In this document: positions 54,487 through 62,808 of the stretch, piece by piece
Position numbering within the stretch: the first letter of the stretch is position 1
Layout of the letters: each line of letters begins with the position of its first letter
Origin: Paracoccaceae bacterium
GTDB lineage: Bacteria; Pseudomonadota; Alphaproteobacteria; Rhodobacterales; Rhodobacteraceae
Direction: 5' to 3'
DNA: 64,000 bases
Assembly: GCA_014323785.1 (NCBI GenBank)
Contig: JACONJ010000007.1
Span: forward strand, 36,862-100,861
Program-made: the position numbers and the translations under genes
Notes under the pieces: generated by a model
What the model was told of the DNA's origin: nothing
Seen by the model: only the letters and a program-made list of their open reading frames with translations
Database searches by the model: none

Positions 54487-55380
54487 ATGTGCTCTGGAGG
54501 AACAGCAGTATGGACCAGATTACGTGTAACGATAGTCATCGAAAATCTTCTGAAGGACAGGTGCGAATCTTTGGAGAAGTGTTTGTCGGGGGAAGCCATT
54601 CTCATCCGTGCGCCGATGATAACTGGTATTGACGACATCGTCAGAAGGGAAGTGGAGACCCTCGCGGCAGGGGAAAACCGGCGCGATAAGCTGATTGTCG
54701 TTCTGGAGACGACTGGTGGTTCCGTTGAAGTGGTTGAGCGGATCAGTGACGTATTCCGCCAACACTTCAAAACAGTGGTTTTTGTCGTGCCGAATTTTGC
54801 CTATTCCGCGGGTACGGTCCTCTGCTTGTCCGGGGATGAAATCTATATGGACTACTATTCTGTTCTTGGACCTATTGACCCTCAAATACGTACCTCGGAC
54901 GGGCGTTGGGTGCCTGGGCTGGGCTATCTGAAGAAATATGATGAGTTGGCGAAAAGGCATCCCATATCTCAACCCAAACGTGAGTTTCTTTTGAATAATT
55001 TTGACCCTGCCACCCTGTTTTCCTTGGAACAGGCGAAAAAACAGTTGGAAGATTTGATTGTGCAATGGCTTGTTAATTATAAATTCAAGAATTGGACCAG
55101 AACGGAGACCACCGGGAAGAAACCAGACAAGGAAGCACGGGCACAAGAAATCGCCAAGTTGCTCGGCGATGCGGAAGAATGGAAATCACACGGGCGGGGA
55201 ATTCCAATGAAGACGCTTGTGTCCGACAAGGTTAAGTTGAGAATCAAGGATTTTGGAGCTGACCAAAGCCTCAACGTAGCGGTTAGAGGGTATTACGACC
55301 TTTTCATTGACTATTGTGCCATGCTAGGAAGCGAAGTGGTCGTGCATACAAGGCACCGTTTCCTGAACTTGGGGCGTTAG
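54487..55380 (+). CDS. SDH-family Clp-fold serine protease
   Basis: About 297 residues with the Clp/crotonase-like fold of the serine dehydrogenase proteinase family (SppA/ClpP relatives). Visible: LIVVLETTGGSVEVVERISDVFRQHF, then the nucleophile region FAYSAGTVLCLSGDEIYMDYYSVLGPIDPQIR (catalytic Ser in Y-S-A-G-T), then WVPGLGYLKKYDELAKR. The start is uncertain. The best Shine-Dalgarno (GGAGG, 54497-54501) precedes an ATG at 54510 that is in another frame and stops after 40 codons, so either the in-frame ATG at 54487 is used or there is an N-terminal frameshift. No signal peptide. It is divergent from the ImmA operon. Confidence 0.75.
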   Translation: MCSGGTAVWTRLRVTIVIENLLKDRCESLEKCLSGEAILIRAPMITGIDDIVRREVETLAAGENRRDKLIVVLETTGGSVEVVERISDVFRQHFKTVVFVVPNFAYSAGTVLCLSGDEIYMDYYSVLGPIDPQIRTSDGRWVPGLGYLKKYDELAKRHPISQPKREFLLNNFDPATLFSLEQAKKQLEDLIVQWLVNYKFKNWTRTETTGKKPDKEARAQEIAKLLGDAEEWKSHGRGIPMKTLVSDKVKLRIKDFGADQSLNVAVRGYYDLFIDYCAMLGSEVVVHTRHRFLNLGR

Positions 55381-55408
55381 ACCATTTCTTCTGACTGGGA
55401 GAGAGACG

Positions 55409-55612
55409 ATGAGAACCGAAGCCGATTTTGAAGCCGCGCTGGAAGAAGTGCGGCGGGAACTGGAAGAACAACGCACCGCATCCGAGGGCGACCCGTCGCG
55501 GCGTCGGCGCAAGCATTCCAAGGGGCTGCGGTCCGACCTCGAACTGCCGTATTCATCCTTCCCGAAGCCCTTCGGACGTAAGTGGAACCTGGCTCCGCCC
55601 TTGGGGAAATAA
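55409..55612 (+). CDS. Small charged protein downstream of the SDH protease
   Basis: A 67-residue protein with a good ribosome binding site (GGGAGAGAG seven bases upstream). The N-terminal 25 residues form an acidic helix (EADFEAALEEVRRELEEQRT), followed by a basic stretch RRRRKHSKGLRSDLELPYSSFPKPFGRKW. No known family. It begins 28 bases after the protease stop and may be its substrate, partner or adaptor; this is inference. Confidence 0.55.
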   Translation: MRTEADFEAALEEVRRELEEQRTASEGDPSRRRRKHSKGLRSDLELPYSSFPKPFGRKWNLAPPLGK

Positions 55613-55900
55613 CCCTGCCGCCCGAGGCACGGGCGGAGGTAATCCACAAAGTTACGGGGCGGGGCAGGCTGCACAGTCACAATGCTATTGTAATGGTGCC
55701 TGCTGTCACGAGGTGATGTGCTGACCGAAACGGCCGATGCGATCTTTTGCCACCGTATCGGTGTGGGTTTGGAACGCAGCATCCCGCTTGGCATCACCCA
55801 TCCCGTCCTGTCCCCGTCGGGCCCGTGCTGTGCCAGTGCGCGGGTCTGACAGGGTGAACCGCACATTGCCCTGGGGCGCATTCCCGCGTAAGCAGGCGGC
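55613..55900. other. Intergenic region at the right edge of the accessory block
   Basis: About 290 bp without a clear gene. The dyad ACAAT-GCT-ATTGT is at 55679-55691. A 43-codon open stretch from 55728 to 55849 lacks a good start and ribosome binding site and was not called. The boundary between accessory and core DNA probably lies here. Confidence 0.35.
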
Positions 55901-57109
55901 ATGGGGCGGTTTGTGCAAGACAACGCGCGGTGGCTGGCGACGGGGCTGCTTTTGGCCTTTGGCTCCTCCTTTGGGCAAACCTATTTCATCGCGCTTTTCG
56001 CGGGTGAGATTCGGGCGGCACATGGGTTGAGCAATGGGGACTGGGGGCTGCTTTACACGCTGGCCACGCTGGGGTCCGCGCTGCTTTTGCTGGGCTGGGG
56101 ATCGCTGGCCGATACGGTGCCGTTTTCGCGTTTGGTTCCCGTGATTACCGGGCTTTATGCTTGTGCCGCGCTGGCCATGGCCCTTGGGCAATCGGTGTGG
56201 GTTCTGGGCCTGGCGGTGTTCCTTTTGCGATTCTGCGGGCAGGGCATGTTCGGCCATATCGCCGCGACCGCCATGGGGCGCTGGTTTGTCGCCACGCGCG
56301 GGCGGGCAGTGGCCATCAAGGGCCTTGGCTACCCTTTGGGAGAGGTAAGCCTGCCGCTTCTGTATGTTGGTCTTATCGCCTGGATCGGCTGGCGCCAGGC
56401 ATGGGGCGTGACGGCGGCGGTGATCCTGTTCGGACTTCTGCCGCTGCTGATGGGGCTGCTGGCGCGGGACAGGGTGCCAAAAGGCCAGACCGGGACAACG
56501 GGCAGCCCCGGCCTGGGCGGGCGGCATTGGACACGGGGTGCGGCACTGGGCCACTGGCTGTTTCCCGCGCTTGTCCCGTTGATGCTGACGCCGGGGTTTA
56601 TTGGCACGGTTGTATTCTTTCACCAGGTGCATGTGGCCGAGGTAAAGGGCTGGACCCTGGCGCAGATGGCGGCGGGCTATCCGGTGTACGCGGTTGTGAC
56701 GGTGATCTCGGCCCTGGTGGCGGGCCAGGCGGTGGACCGGTTCGGCGTGACGCAGCTCTTGCCGCTTCTGGTGGTGCCGATGGGGGCGGCGATGTTTCTG
56801 ATAGGCCCGGCATCCGCCCCCTGGCACTGGGCCGCGGCACTGGGCGTTCTGGGCCTGTCGCAGGGGATGGTCGGCACCTTTTGGGGGGCGTTTCTGCCTG
56901 CAATTTACGGCACGGATAACTTGGGGGCGATCTGGTCACTGGTGGTTGCACTGCTGGTCATCTCAACGGCAATCGGGCCGGGGATTACGGGCCTGGTCAT
57001 TGATTGGGGTGTGTCCTTCCCGCGACAAGGCGTTGCGATGGGGCTGTGGTGCCTGATCCTGGCGGCGGGCATGCTGCCGGTAAGGGCAAAACTCCTTGAC
57101 ACTCGGTAG
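55901..57109 (+). CDS. MFS transporter
   Basis: Inner-membrane major-facilitator protein of 402 residues with about 12 helices. Seen are G-S-S-F-G-Q-T-Y-F-I-A-L-F-A-G-E-I-R in helix 1 and a motif-A-like loop GWGSLADTVPFSRLVPV. The central loop (RDRVPKGQTGTTGSPGLGGRHW) is short. The substrate is unknown; the family resembles monocarboxylate/oxalate-formate-type MFS. It is convergent with leuC. Confidence 0.85.
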   Translation: MGRFVQDNARWLATGLLLAFGSSFGQTYFIALFAGEIRAAHGLSNGDWGLLYTLATLGSALLLLGWGSLADTVPFSRLVPVITGLYACAALAMALGQSVWVLGLAVFLLRFCGQGMFGHIAATAMGRWFVATRGRAVAIKGLGYPLGEVSLPLLYVGLIAWIGWRQAWGVTAAVILFGLLPLLMGLLARDRVPKGQTGTTGSPGLGGRHWTRGAALGHWLFPALVPLMLTPGFIGTVVFFHQVHVAEVKGWTLAQMAAGYPVYAVVTVISALVAGQAVDRFGVTQLLPLLVVPMGAAMFLIGPASAPWHWAAALGVLGLSQGMVGTFWGAFLPAIYGTDNLGAIWSLVVALLVISTAIGPGITGLVIDWGVSFPRQGVAMGLWCLILAAGMLPVRAKLLDTR

Positions 57110-57212
57110 GTGGCCCGTTGTGGCCCCCTGTGGGCCAGCCTGCTTGCCTGACAGTCGGGAATGGTGGTGTTCCGGGATGTTCCGGGACAGTGTTTTGCCC
57201 CCCCCCTTATTC

Positions 57213-58616
57213 TTACATCAACTCGCGCACGTCTGTCAGTTTGCCCGTGACAGCGGCAGCCGCGGCCATTGCGGGGGACATCAGGTGCGTGCGGCCCCCG
57301 CGGCCCTGGCGCCCTTCGAAGTTCCGGTTTGACGTTGCCGCGCAGCGTTCTCCCGGCTGCAATTGATCAGGGTTCATCGCCAGGCACATGGAACATCCTG
57401 CCAGCCGCCATTCAAACCCGGCCTGCCTGAACACATCGGCAAGGCCCTCCTGTTCGGCCTGGGCGCGGACAAGGCCCGAACCCGGCACAACCATCGCGCG
57501 TTTCACGGCGATCTGCCTGCCGTTCAGGATGCCTGCCGCCGCGCGCAAATCCTCGATCCGGCCATTGGTGCAAGAGCCGATGAAGACCGTGTCGATGTCG
57601 ATATCCCTAAGCCTGGTGCCCGGTGTCAGGCCCATATAGTCAAGCGCACGTTGCGCCGCCTGTGCCTTACCGCCCTTGAACGTGTCGGGGGCGGGTACTC
57701 TGGCGGTGATCGGCAGCACATCCTCGGGTGAGGTACCCCAGGTGACAACCGGCGCGATATCTTCGCCCTTGAGCGTCACAACCTTGTCCCAATGGGCACC
57801 ATCATCGGAAAAAAGCGTTTTCCACCAAGCCAGCGCGGCGTCCCACCGGGCCCCTTTTGGCGCGTGGGGGCGCCCCTTGACATATGCGAATGTGGTGTCG
57901 TCCGGGGCGATCAGTCCGGCCCGTGCACCGCCTTCGATGGCCATATTGCAGACGGTCATCCGCCCCTCCATGGACAGGGCGCGGATCGCCGCCCCGCAAT
58001 ACTCAATCACGTGGCCGGTGCCGCCCGCGGTGCCGGTGGCCCCGATCACGGACAACGTGATGTCCTTGGCCGTCACACCGGGGCGCAGTTTGCCGGTGAT
58101 CTGCACCTTCATGTTCTTCGATTTCGTCTGAATCAGCGTTTGCGTGGCCAGCACGTGCTCCACCTCGGACGTCCCGATGCCATGGGCCAGGGCACCAAAG
58201 GCACCATGGGTGGCGGTGTGGCTGTCGCCGCAAACAACAGTCATCCCCGGCAGGGTCCAGCCCTGTTCCGGGCCAACGATATGCACGATGCCCTGACGAA
58301 TGTCCGAAACGGGATAGTAGTGAATGCCAAAGTCCCGCGCGTTCCTGTCAAGGGCTGCAACCTGAATCCGGCTGTCCCGGGTCATGTTCTCGGGGGCTTC
58401 GCGGCCCTCTGTGGTGGGCACGTTGTGGTCCGGCACGGCGATCGTTTTATCCGGCGCGCGTACCTTGCGGCCCGCCAGGCGCAGCCCCTCAAAGGCTTGC
58501 GGGCTGGTCACTTCGTGTACCAGGTGGCGGTCAATATAAAGCAGGCTGGTGCCGTCCCGGGCTTCGTGGACCAGATGGGCATCCCAGATTTTGTCATACA
58601 GCGTTCTTGCGGTCAT
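57213..58616 (-). CDS. leuC: 3-isopropylmalate dehydratase large subunit (LeuC)
   Basis: A 467-residue aconitase-family [4Fe-4S] enzyme subunit that isomerises 2- to 3-isopropylmalate in leucine synthesis, with LeuD. Cluster cysteines are in F-I-G-S-C-T-N-G-R (about residue 347) and [10 protein letters not shown] (about residue 410). [32 protein letters not shown] and [22 protein letters not shown] are typical. leuD is not adjacent in the window. Confidence 0.97.
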   Translation of the reverse strand: MTARTLYDKIWDAHLVHEARDGTSLLYIDRHLVHEVTSPQAFEGLRLAGRKVRAPDKTIAVPDHNVPTTEGREAPENMTRDSRIQVAALDRNARDFGIHYYPVSDIRQGIVHIVGPEQGWTLPGMTVVCGDSHTATHGAFGALAHGIGTSEVEHVLATQTLIQTKSKNMKVQITGKLRPGVTAKDITLSVIGATGTAGGTGHVIEYCGAAIRALSMEGRMTVCNMAIEGGARAGLIAPDDTTFAYVKGRPHAPKGARWDAALAWWKTLFSDDGAHWDKVVTLKGEDIAPVVTWGTSPEDVLPITARVPAPDTFKGGKAQAAQRALDYMGLTPGTRLRDIDIDTVFIGSCTNGRIEDLRAAAGILNGRQIAVKRAMVVPGSGLVRAQAEQEGLADVFRQAGFEWRLAGCSMCLAMNPDQLQPGERCAATSNRNFEGRQGRGGRTHLMSPAMAAAAAVTGKLTDVRELM

Positions 58617-58813
58617 GCGGGCGGTCCTTGGGGGAAACTCGGGTCAGGTGGGCGCGGGCCTTTATCCATCGCATCCGCCAGATACACCGCCGCCCCGCCT
58701 TTTGCAAGCGCGGGCGGGCGCGGAAACCGGCCTGTTGCCATCGGCTGCGGGGGATGATAAGCCCTTGACAGGTACCGCGGCCACCGCGGCGATTCATGAA
58801 ACACGAGGGCTCA

Positions 58814-59356
58814 ATGGCATCGGGAACACTTTTGGGACTTTGCGGTTCGTTGCGGGCGGGATCATTCAATCGCAAACTGATGTTAGAGGCCGCGCGCCTG
58901 TTTGACCCGGCGACGTTCGTTGATGCCGATCTGCGATTGCCGCTGTATGACGGGGATCTCGAGGTGGCCAGTGGCATTCCCGCCGCCGTGCAGGCCCTGG
59001 CCGATCAGATCGCCGGGGCGGATGCCGTGGTGATCGCGGGGCCAGAGTATAACAAGATGCTGTCGGGTGTTCTGAAGAATGCGCTGGACTGGCTAAGCCG
59101 GACACAGGGGAATCCGTGGCGCGACAAGCCGGTGGCGATTCTGTCGGCCACCAATGGCCGCGCCGGGGGGGAACGCACGCAGTGGAGCCTGCGCCTGGCA
59201 CTGAACGCCTTTCGCCCGCTGGTTCTGCCCGGGCCCGAGGTTCTGGTGGGGCAGGCAAGCGAACAGTTTGACGCCGCCGGGCGGCTGAGCAATGTGCGCA
59301 ACCTGGCGACACTGAAGGAGCTGATGGCCGGACTGCGACAGGCAGCACGGGTTTAG
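58814..59356 (+). CDS. NADPH-dependent FMN reductase
   Basis: Flavodoxin-like quinone/azo-type reductase of 180 residues. Seen are G-L-C-G-S-L-R-A-G-S-F-N-R-K-L (FMN phosphate site), LPLYDGDLE, and A-G-P-E-Y-N-K-M-L-S-G-V-L-K-N-A-L-D-W-L. The ATG at 58814 follows GAGGG by four bases and gives the standard N-terminus. It is divergent from leuC and convergent with the FAD oxidoreductase, from which it is separated by only four bases. Confidence 0.9.
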   Translation: MASGTLLGLCGSLRAGSFNRKLMLEAARLFDPATFVDADLRLPLYDGDLEVASGIPAAVQALADQIAGADAVVIAGPEYNKMLSGVLKNALDWLSRTQGNPWRDKPVAILSATNGRAGGERTQWSLRLALNAFRPLVLPGPEVLVGQASEQFDAAGRLSNVRNLATLKELMAGLRQAARV

Positions 59357-59360
59357 GGCA

Positions 59361-60434
59361 TTATGGTATCGGTGGGGTGAGGCTTCTTAATGGCGCGGCT
59401 TGGGGCAGGCTTGCCTCGGGGCGAAAATCCGCCGGGATGTTATTGGTACCCTCCAGGATCAGGGTGGCCATGACCTCCCCCGCTTTGGGGGCTATGCCAA
59501 ACCCGATCATGAAGCCACCATTGGCGATAAAGGCCCCGGATTTCGTCGGGTGATGCCCCAGCATTGGTGCACGGGATCGGGCCCGCGGGCGCAGCCCCGC
59601 CCAACGGTCCAGAACGCGCGCCCGGGCCAGGGCCGGACACAGTTCCCGCGCCTTTGCAATCAGTGCGTCCAGTTGTGCATCGGTCGCCGAAGGGGCATCA
59701 AACACGCGCTCCAGGGTGGATCCGATGGCCGTGGTACCATCCGCATGGGGGATGATGTGCAGCCCATCGACAAAGAGTTGCGGCATATCGCGGGCATCGT
59801 AATCCAGCACTGCCGCCTGCCCTTTGACGCTGGTGCCGACATTGGCCCCGAGGGTGGCCGACACTTCGTTCAGCCCCGCTGCGCCTGTTGCCCAGACCTG
59901 GACCCCTCTGGCGGGTCCGTCCGCCACGATCTCCACCCCCAGGGATGTCAGTGCCCTGGCAAGGGCTGCGGTTGCCTTGCGGGGATGCAGCCGTGCGCTA
60001 AGCGTGTCGCGGATAAGATACCCGGTGGGGGATGGCGCGTAGCCTGCGTAGCTGTCTGCGGGGATCACCTCCCACACAAACGGCTGATGCCAATGCGTTT
60101 GGGCCCCCGTGGCACGGGTGCGGGCCCTGGGCAGGGTGGCCTGTTCCAGGACTGGCTGCACCCGGCCCAGCCTGGCATAGCCCGGATCCACCCCCGCGTG
60201 GTGGGCAACCTGGGCCCACATCGCCTGGGCCATAATCAGGCTTTCGAATTGAAACTGCTTCTTTGCGTTCCAGTGTTCCGGTACATGGGGGGCAAGCGCA
60301 CCAACCAGCCCGCCACTGGCCCCCGCCCCGACACCGCCGGGATCAATCACGCGAACGGATGCGCCCCGGCGGACGCAGGACCACGCGACCGAAAGGCCAA
60401 ATATACCGGCACCGTGAACGGTGATATCGACCAT
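59361..60434 (-). CDS. FAD-dependent oxidoreductase, DAO family (MnmC1/DadA-like)
   Basis: A 357-residue flavoprotein. The dinucleotide motif G-A-G-I-F-G-L-S-V-A-W is at residues 8-18, then GAGASGGLVGALAPHVPE, and at the C-terminus D-R-W-A-G-L-R-P-R-A-R-S-R-A-P-M-L-G with the final GFMIGFGIAPKAGEVMA. It is divergent from a gene for the MnmD methyltransferase, 63 bp apart. In E. coli these activities are fused in MnmC, which finishes the mnm5s2U modification of tRNA wobble uridine. The DAO protein here could therefore be a stand-alone MnmC1 or a D-amino-acid or glycine oxidase-like enzyme. Confidence 0.75.
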   Translation of the reverse strand: MVDITVHGAGIFGLSVAWSCVRRGASVRVIDPGGVGAGASGGLVGALAPHVPEHWNAKKQFQFESLIMAQAMWAQVAHHAGVDPGYARLGRVQPVLEQATLPRARTRATGAQTHWHQPFVWEVIPADSYAGYAPSPTGYLIRDTLSARLHPRKATAALARALTSLGVEIVADGPARGVQVWATGAAGLNEVSATLGANVGTSVKGQAAVLDYDARDMPQLFVDGLHIIPHADGTTAIGSTLERVFDAPSATDAQLDALIAKARELCPALARARVLDRWAGLRPRARSRAPMLGHHPTKSGAFIANGGFMIGFGIAPKAGEVMATLILEGTNNIPADFRPEASLPQAAPLRSLTPPIP

Positions 60435-60497
60435 TGCCAATCCCCTGCCGCTTGTGCAAACGCCTGTTCCGGCGGTGTTCACCGGACAGGATACGGT

Positions 60498-61154
60498 ATG
60501 GGCAAGGGCCGGACAGGCGCAATTGACTGGCGGTGTGGCGATGTGCCGGTCTCGCGCCGGTTTGATGACCCGTATTATTCGCTGCAGGATGGCCCGGCCG
60601 AGGCAGCCCACGTGTTTCTGGCCGGCAACGCCCTGCCTGCACGGTTCCGTCCGGGGTTTCGAATTGCCGAATTAGGCTTTGGCACGGGATTGAATGTTCT
60701 GGTGGTCCTGGCGGCGTTTCGCGCGGCAGGGGTGGGGGGCATGCTGCACGTCACCAGTTTTGAGGCCTTCCCCCTGACCCGTGCAGAGCGCAACCGCGCC
60801 CTGGCACCATTCAAGGCACTACCGGCTCAGGTGCTGGATGCCGGGGGGCCGGTGATCGAGGGGCCTGATTTCCGCCTGGAGGTGATACGGGGCGATGCCC
60901 GCGCAACCCTGCCCCCTTGGACGGGGTGCGCCGATGCCTGGTTCCTGGACGGGTTCGCGCCAGCAAAGAACCCCGAATTGTGGGAGCCCGCCCTGATGGC
61001 CCAGGTCGCGGCCCATACCGCGCCGGGTGGCAGTTTTGCAACCTATACCGCCGCGGGCCATGTGCGCCGTGCCCTGACCACCGCAGGGTTTGATGTGCGG
61101 CGCACCCCAGGCTTTGGGCGCAAGCGGCATATGCTGGCAGGGCGGCTACCGTGA
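60498..61154 (+). CDS. mnmD: tRNA mnm5s2U-forming methyltransferase (MnmD, stand-alone MnmC2)
   Basis: A 218-residue SAM-dependent methyltransferase that methylates nm5s2U34 in tRNA. It opens with RRFDDPYYSLQDGPAEAAHVFLAGNALPARF, the SAM motif is IAELGFGTGLNVLVVL, and DAWFLDGFAPAKNPELW is the family signature. It stands without the oxidoreductase domain, which is divergently encoded next door. The long frame further upstream is antisense to that gene and is not coding. AGGA lies upstream of the ATG at 60498. Confidence 0.92.
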   Translation: MGKGRTGAIDWRCGDVPVSRRFDDPYYSLQDGPAEAAHVFLAGNALPARFRPGFRIAELGFGTGLNVLVVLAAFRAAGVGGMLHVTSFEAFPLTRAERNRALAPFKALPAQVLDAGGPVIEGPDFRLEVIRGDARATLPPWTGCADAWFLDGFAPAKNPELWEPALMAQVAAHTAPGGSFATYTAAGHVRRALTTAGFDVRRTPGFGRKRHMLAGRLP

Positions 61155-61305
61155 CGCGGCAGACCACGGCCCGCGCAATGCTCGCCCCATCGCTTGCGTT
61201 AGCGTGTTGTCACCCGTCTTTGCCCGGCGCGGCAATTTGGTGCCTTTTCAGGCCGTTTTTCCCATGGTATAGGGCCGCGAGACTTTTTGCAGGAGCACAA
61301 GTGCC

Positions 61306-61728
61306 ATGGCCATAGAGCGGACCCTTTCGATCATCAAACCCGATGCCACCAAACGCAACCTGAACGGCCGTATTGTGACGATGCTAGAGGCCGCCAGCCT
61401 GCGCATTGTGGCGCAAAAGCGCATTCACCTGACCATGGCGCAGGCTGGTGTTTTTTACGCCGTGCATAAGGCGCGGCCTTTTTATGACGAATTGTGTGAA
61501 TTCATGTCATCCGGGCCGATTGTTGTGCAGGTTTTGGAGGCCGAGGATGCCATTGCAAAGAACCGCGCGGTGATGGGCGCGACCAATCCAGATCAGGCAG
61601 CCCCCGGCACCATTCGTAAGGCGTTTGCGCTGTCCATCGGGGAAAATTCGGTTCACGGATCTGATGGGGCGGACACGGCGGCGGCGGAGATCGGGTATTT
61701 CTTTGCGGGCCTGGAACTTGTGGGGTAG
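61306..61728 (+). CDS. ndk: Nucleoside diphosphate kinase
   Basis: A 140-residue enzyme that moves the gamma-phosphate between nucleoside di- and triphosphates through a phosphohistidine. It begins [16 protein letters not shown], contains [17 protein letters not shown] and has the active-site histidine H117 in E-N-S-V-H-G-S-D. Length and motifs are complete. A GCAGGAGC element lies about 10 bases before the ATG. Confidence 0.97.
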   Translation: MAIERTLSIIKPDATKRNLNGRIVTMLEAASLRIVAQKRIHLTMAQAGVFYAVHKARPFYDELCEFMSSGPIVVQVLEAEDAIAKNRAVMGATNPDQAAPGTIRKAFALSIGENSVHGSDGADTAAAEIGYFFAGLELVG

Positions 61729-61866
61729 GGTGCGGCGTCCGTTTGTGGTGGAGCTTGATTTTAGCGTGACGTCGCGGCGTTTTGAATTGCCCACGCTGCG
61801 TGCCAGTGCGGGGCCGCCCGGATGAGCACCTGGATGATCCCGGTGCCCCGGTCCGCTAAACCTGTG

Positions 61867-61895
61867 TTGACGCCCCCGCCCCTGGTGGCTATATT
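61867..61895 (+). promoter_or_regulatory. Sigma70-type promoter, apparently leaderless (second copy)
   Basis: TTGACG at 61867-61872, a 17-bp spacer, and TATATT at 61890-61895. The ATG of the next gene is six bases after the -10 element, so the transcript would start at or one base from the start codon. No Shine-Dalgarno sequence is present. It matches the promoter at 14742-14770 in -35 sequence, spacing and position. Confidence 0.65.
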
Positions 61896-61901
61896 GGCTG
61901 C

Positions 61902-62210
61902 ATGAGCGCGCCCGACACCCACAGCATCGCGCGGCAGCTTGCCGTATTGGAGGAACGCATGAACACGCAGCAGGCGGATTACCGCGCGGGGTGGGAAGCC
62001 ATCCGCGCCAACATGGCGGAACATCAACGGGACTACCGCACCAGCATCGCCCGGCTGGCGGAAGATATGGCCAAACGCGACACTGACATCCGCACCGACA
62101 TTGCGCAGCGCGATACCGAGGCCGCAAGGCGCGAAACCCGTATGCTTCTGGCGATTGCGGGGATGATCGGGCTGGCCGTGGCGATCCTGCGCTTCGCCCC
62201 GGCACAATAA
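61902..62210 (+). CDS. Small coiled-coil, single-TM protein (paralogue B)
   Basis: A 102-residue protein whose N-terminus (MSAPDTHSIARQLAVLEERM, then NTQQADYRAGWEAIRANMA) is nearly identical in plan to the protein at 14776-15075 (MTAPDLHTIARQLAVLEERM). The middle is a charged coiled coil with repeated A-K-R-D-T-D-I-R-T-D-I. The end is a membrane helix (LLAIAGMIGLAVAILRF). The paralogue pair, about 47 kb apart, shares architecture and a leaderless promoter, while the flanking genes differ. Function unknown; it begins the second accessory block, nine bases before a frameshifted DUF7662-like gene. Confidence 0.75.
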   Translation: MSAPDTHSIARQLAVLEERMNTQQADYRAGWEAIRANMAEHQRDYRTSIARLAEDMAKRDTDIRTDIAQRDTEAARRETRMLLAIAGMIGLAVAILRFAPAQ

Positions 62211-62219
62211 GGACAAAGC

Positions 62220-62475
62220 ATGAGCAAATATACACCATTGGCCGATTATCTGCGCAACCAGATCACCCGAAGGCTTTCGCTGACTTTTCGGCAGATTGAG
62301 GGGATCTTGGGTCGCCCCTTACCGTCAAGTGCCTACAAGCACCGTCCATGGTGGGCAAATGAAGCGGAAGGCTCCCCATGTTCAATCAATCAACGGATGG
62401 CTGGCGGCAGGATGGGAAACAGCAGATGTAGACAAGGGGGGACAGAAAGTCACCTTTGTGCGGCGGACTGCGTAA
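62220..62475 (+). pseudogene. DUF7662-like gene with single-base frameshift
   Basis: The frame begins MSKYTPLADYLRNQITRRLS and passes through SLTFRQIEGILGRPLPSSAYKHRPWWAN, matching the small DUF7662 family (about 85 residues). At a run of four C (62374-62377) the family pattern leaves this frame. In the next frame it continues HVQSINGWLAAGWETADVDK and GGQKVTFVRRTA, ending at a TAA at 62473-62475. Removing one C rejoins the two parts exactly (G-S-H-V-Q-S). So a C insertion, or a sequencing or assembly error, broke the gene. The unshifted frame runs to 62501. Function unknown. Confidence 0.75.
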
Positions 62476-62646
62476 GAATTCCGCTTGATCTGCTGGCATA
62501 ATCAGGCAAGTCTGGCGTCAGACAGCATGGCGATGGATGACTGATACATTTGACGCCGCACCCTGCCGCCCTGAAACCCGGGCAGCGATGTATCGCGATA
62601 CATGGCCGATGATGATCACCCGTAAGGGGAAACTGCGCAGTTTGAC

Positions 62647-62808
62647 ATGCCGGGATGGTATTGCAATGAAAGCAGAGAAAGCATCCATGACGACACGGAT
62701 ATGAAAGTATCGGACCGGGTGCTGACCGAATTGAAAACAAGGGTTAAGGGGCGGCAGGCCGCCGAAGCCTTCGACCAGCTACTTGAACGATCTGACGCAT
62801 GGCAATGA
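62647..62808 (+). CDS. Small overlapping ORF before the unknown defence-locus gene
   Basis: A short frame whose last 35 residues start at an ATG at 62701 (MKVSDRVLTELKTRVKGRQA, then AEAFDQLLERSDAWQ). A longer version starts at 62647. The TGA overlaps the second in-frame ATG (62805) of the next gene, giving ATGA coupling. The peptide is helical and charged, like a small regulator or antitoxin-type leader. No homologue is recognised and no strong ribosome binding site is seen, so confidence is limited. Confidence 0.45.
   Translation: MPGWYCNESRESIHDDTDMKVSDRVLTELKTRVKGRQAAEAFDQLLERSDAWQ

Noticed and set aside
55728..55849. A 43-codon open stretch before the MFS gene
   Set aside because: It has no proper start or ribosome binding site and no recognisable similarity.
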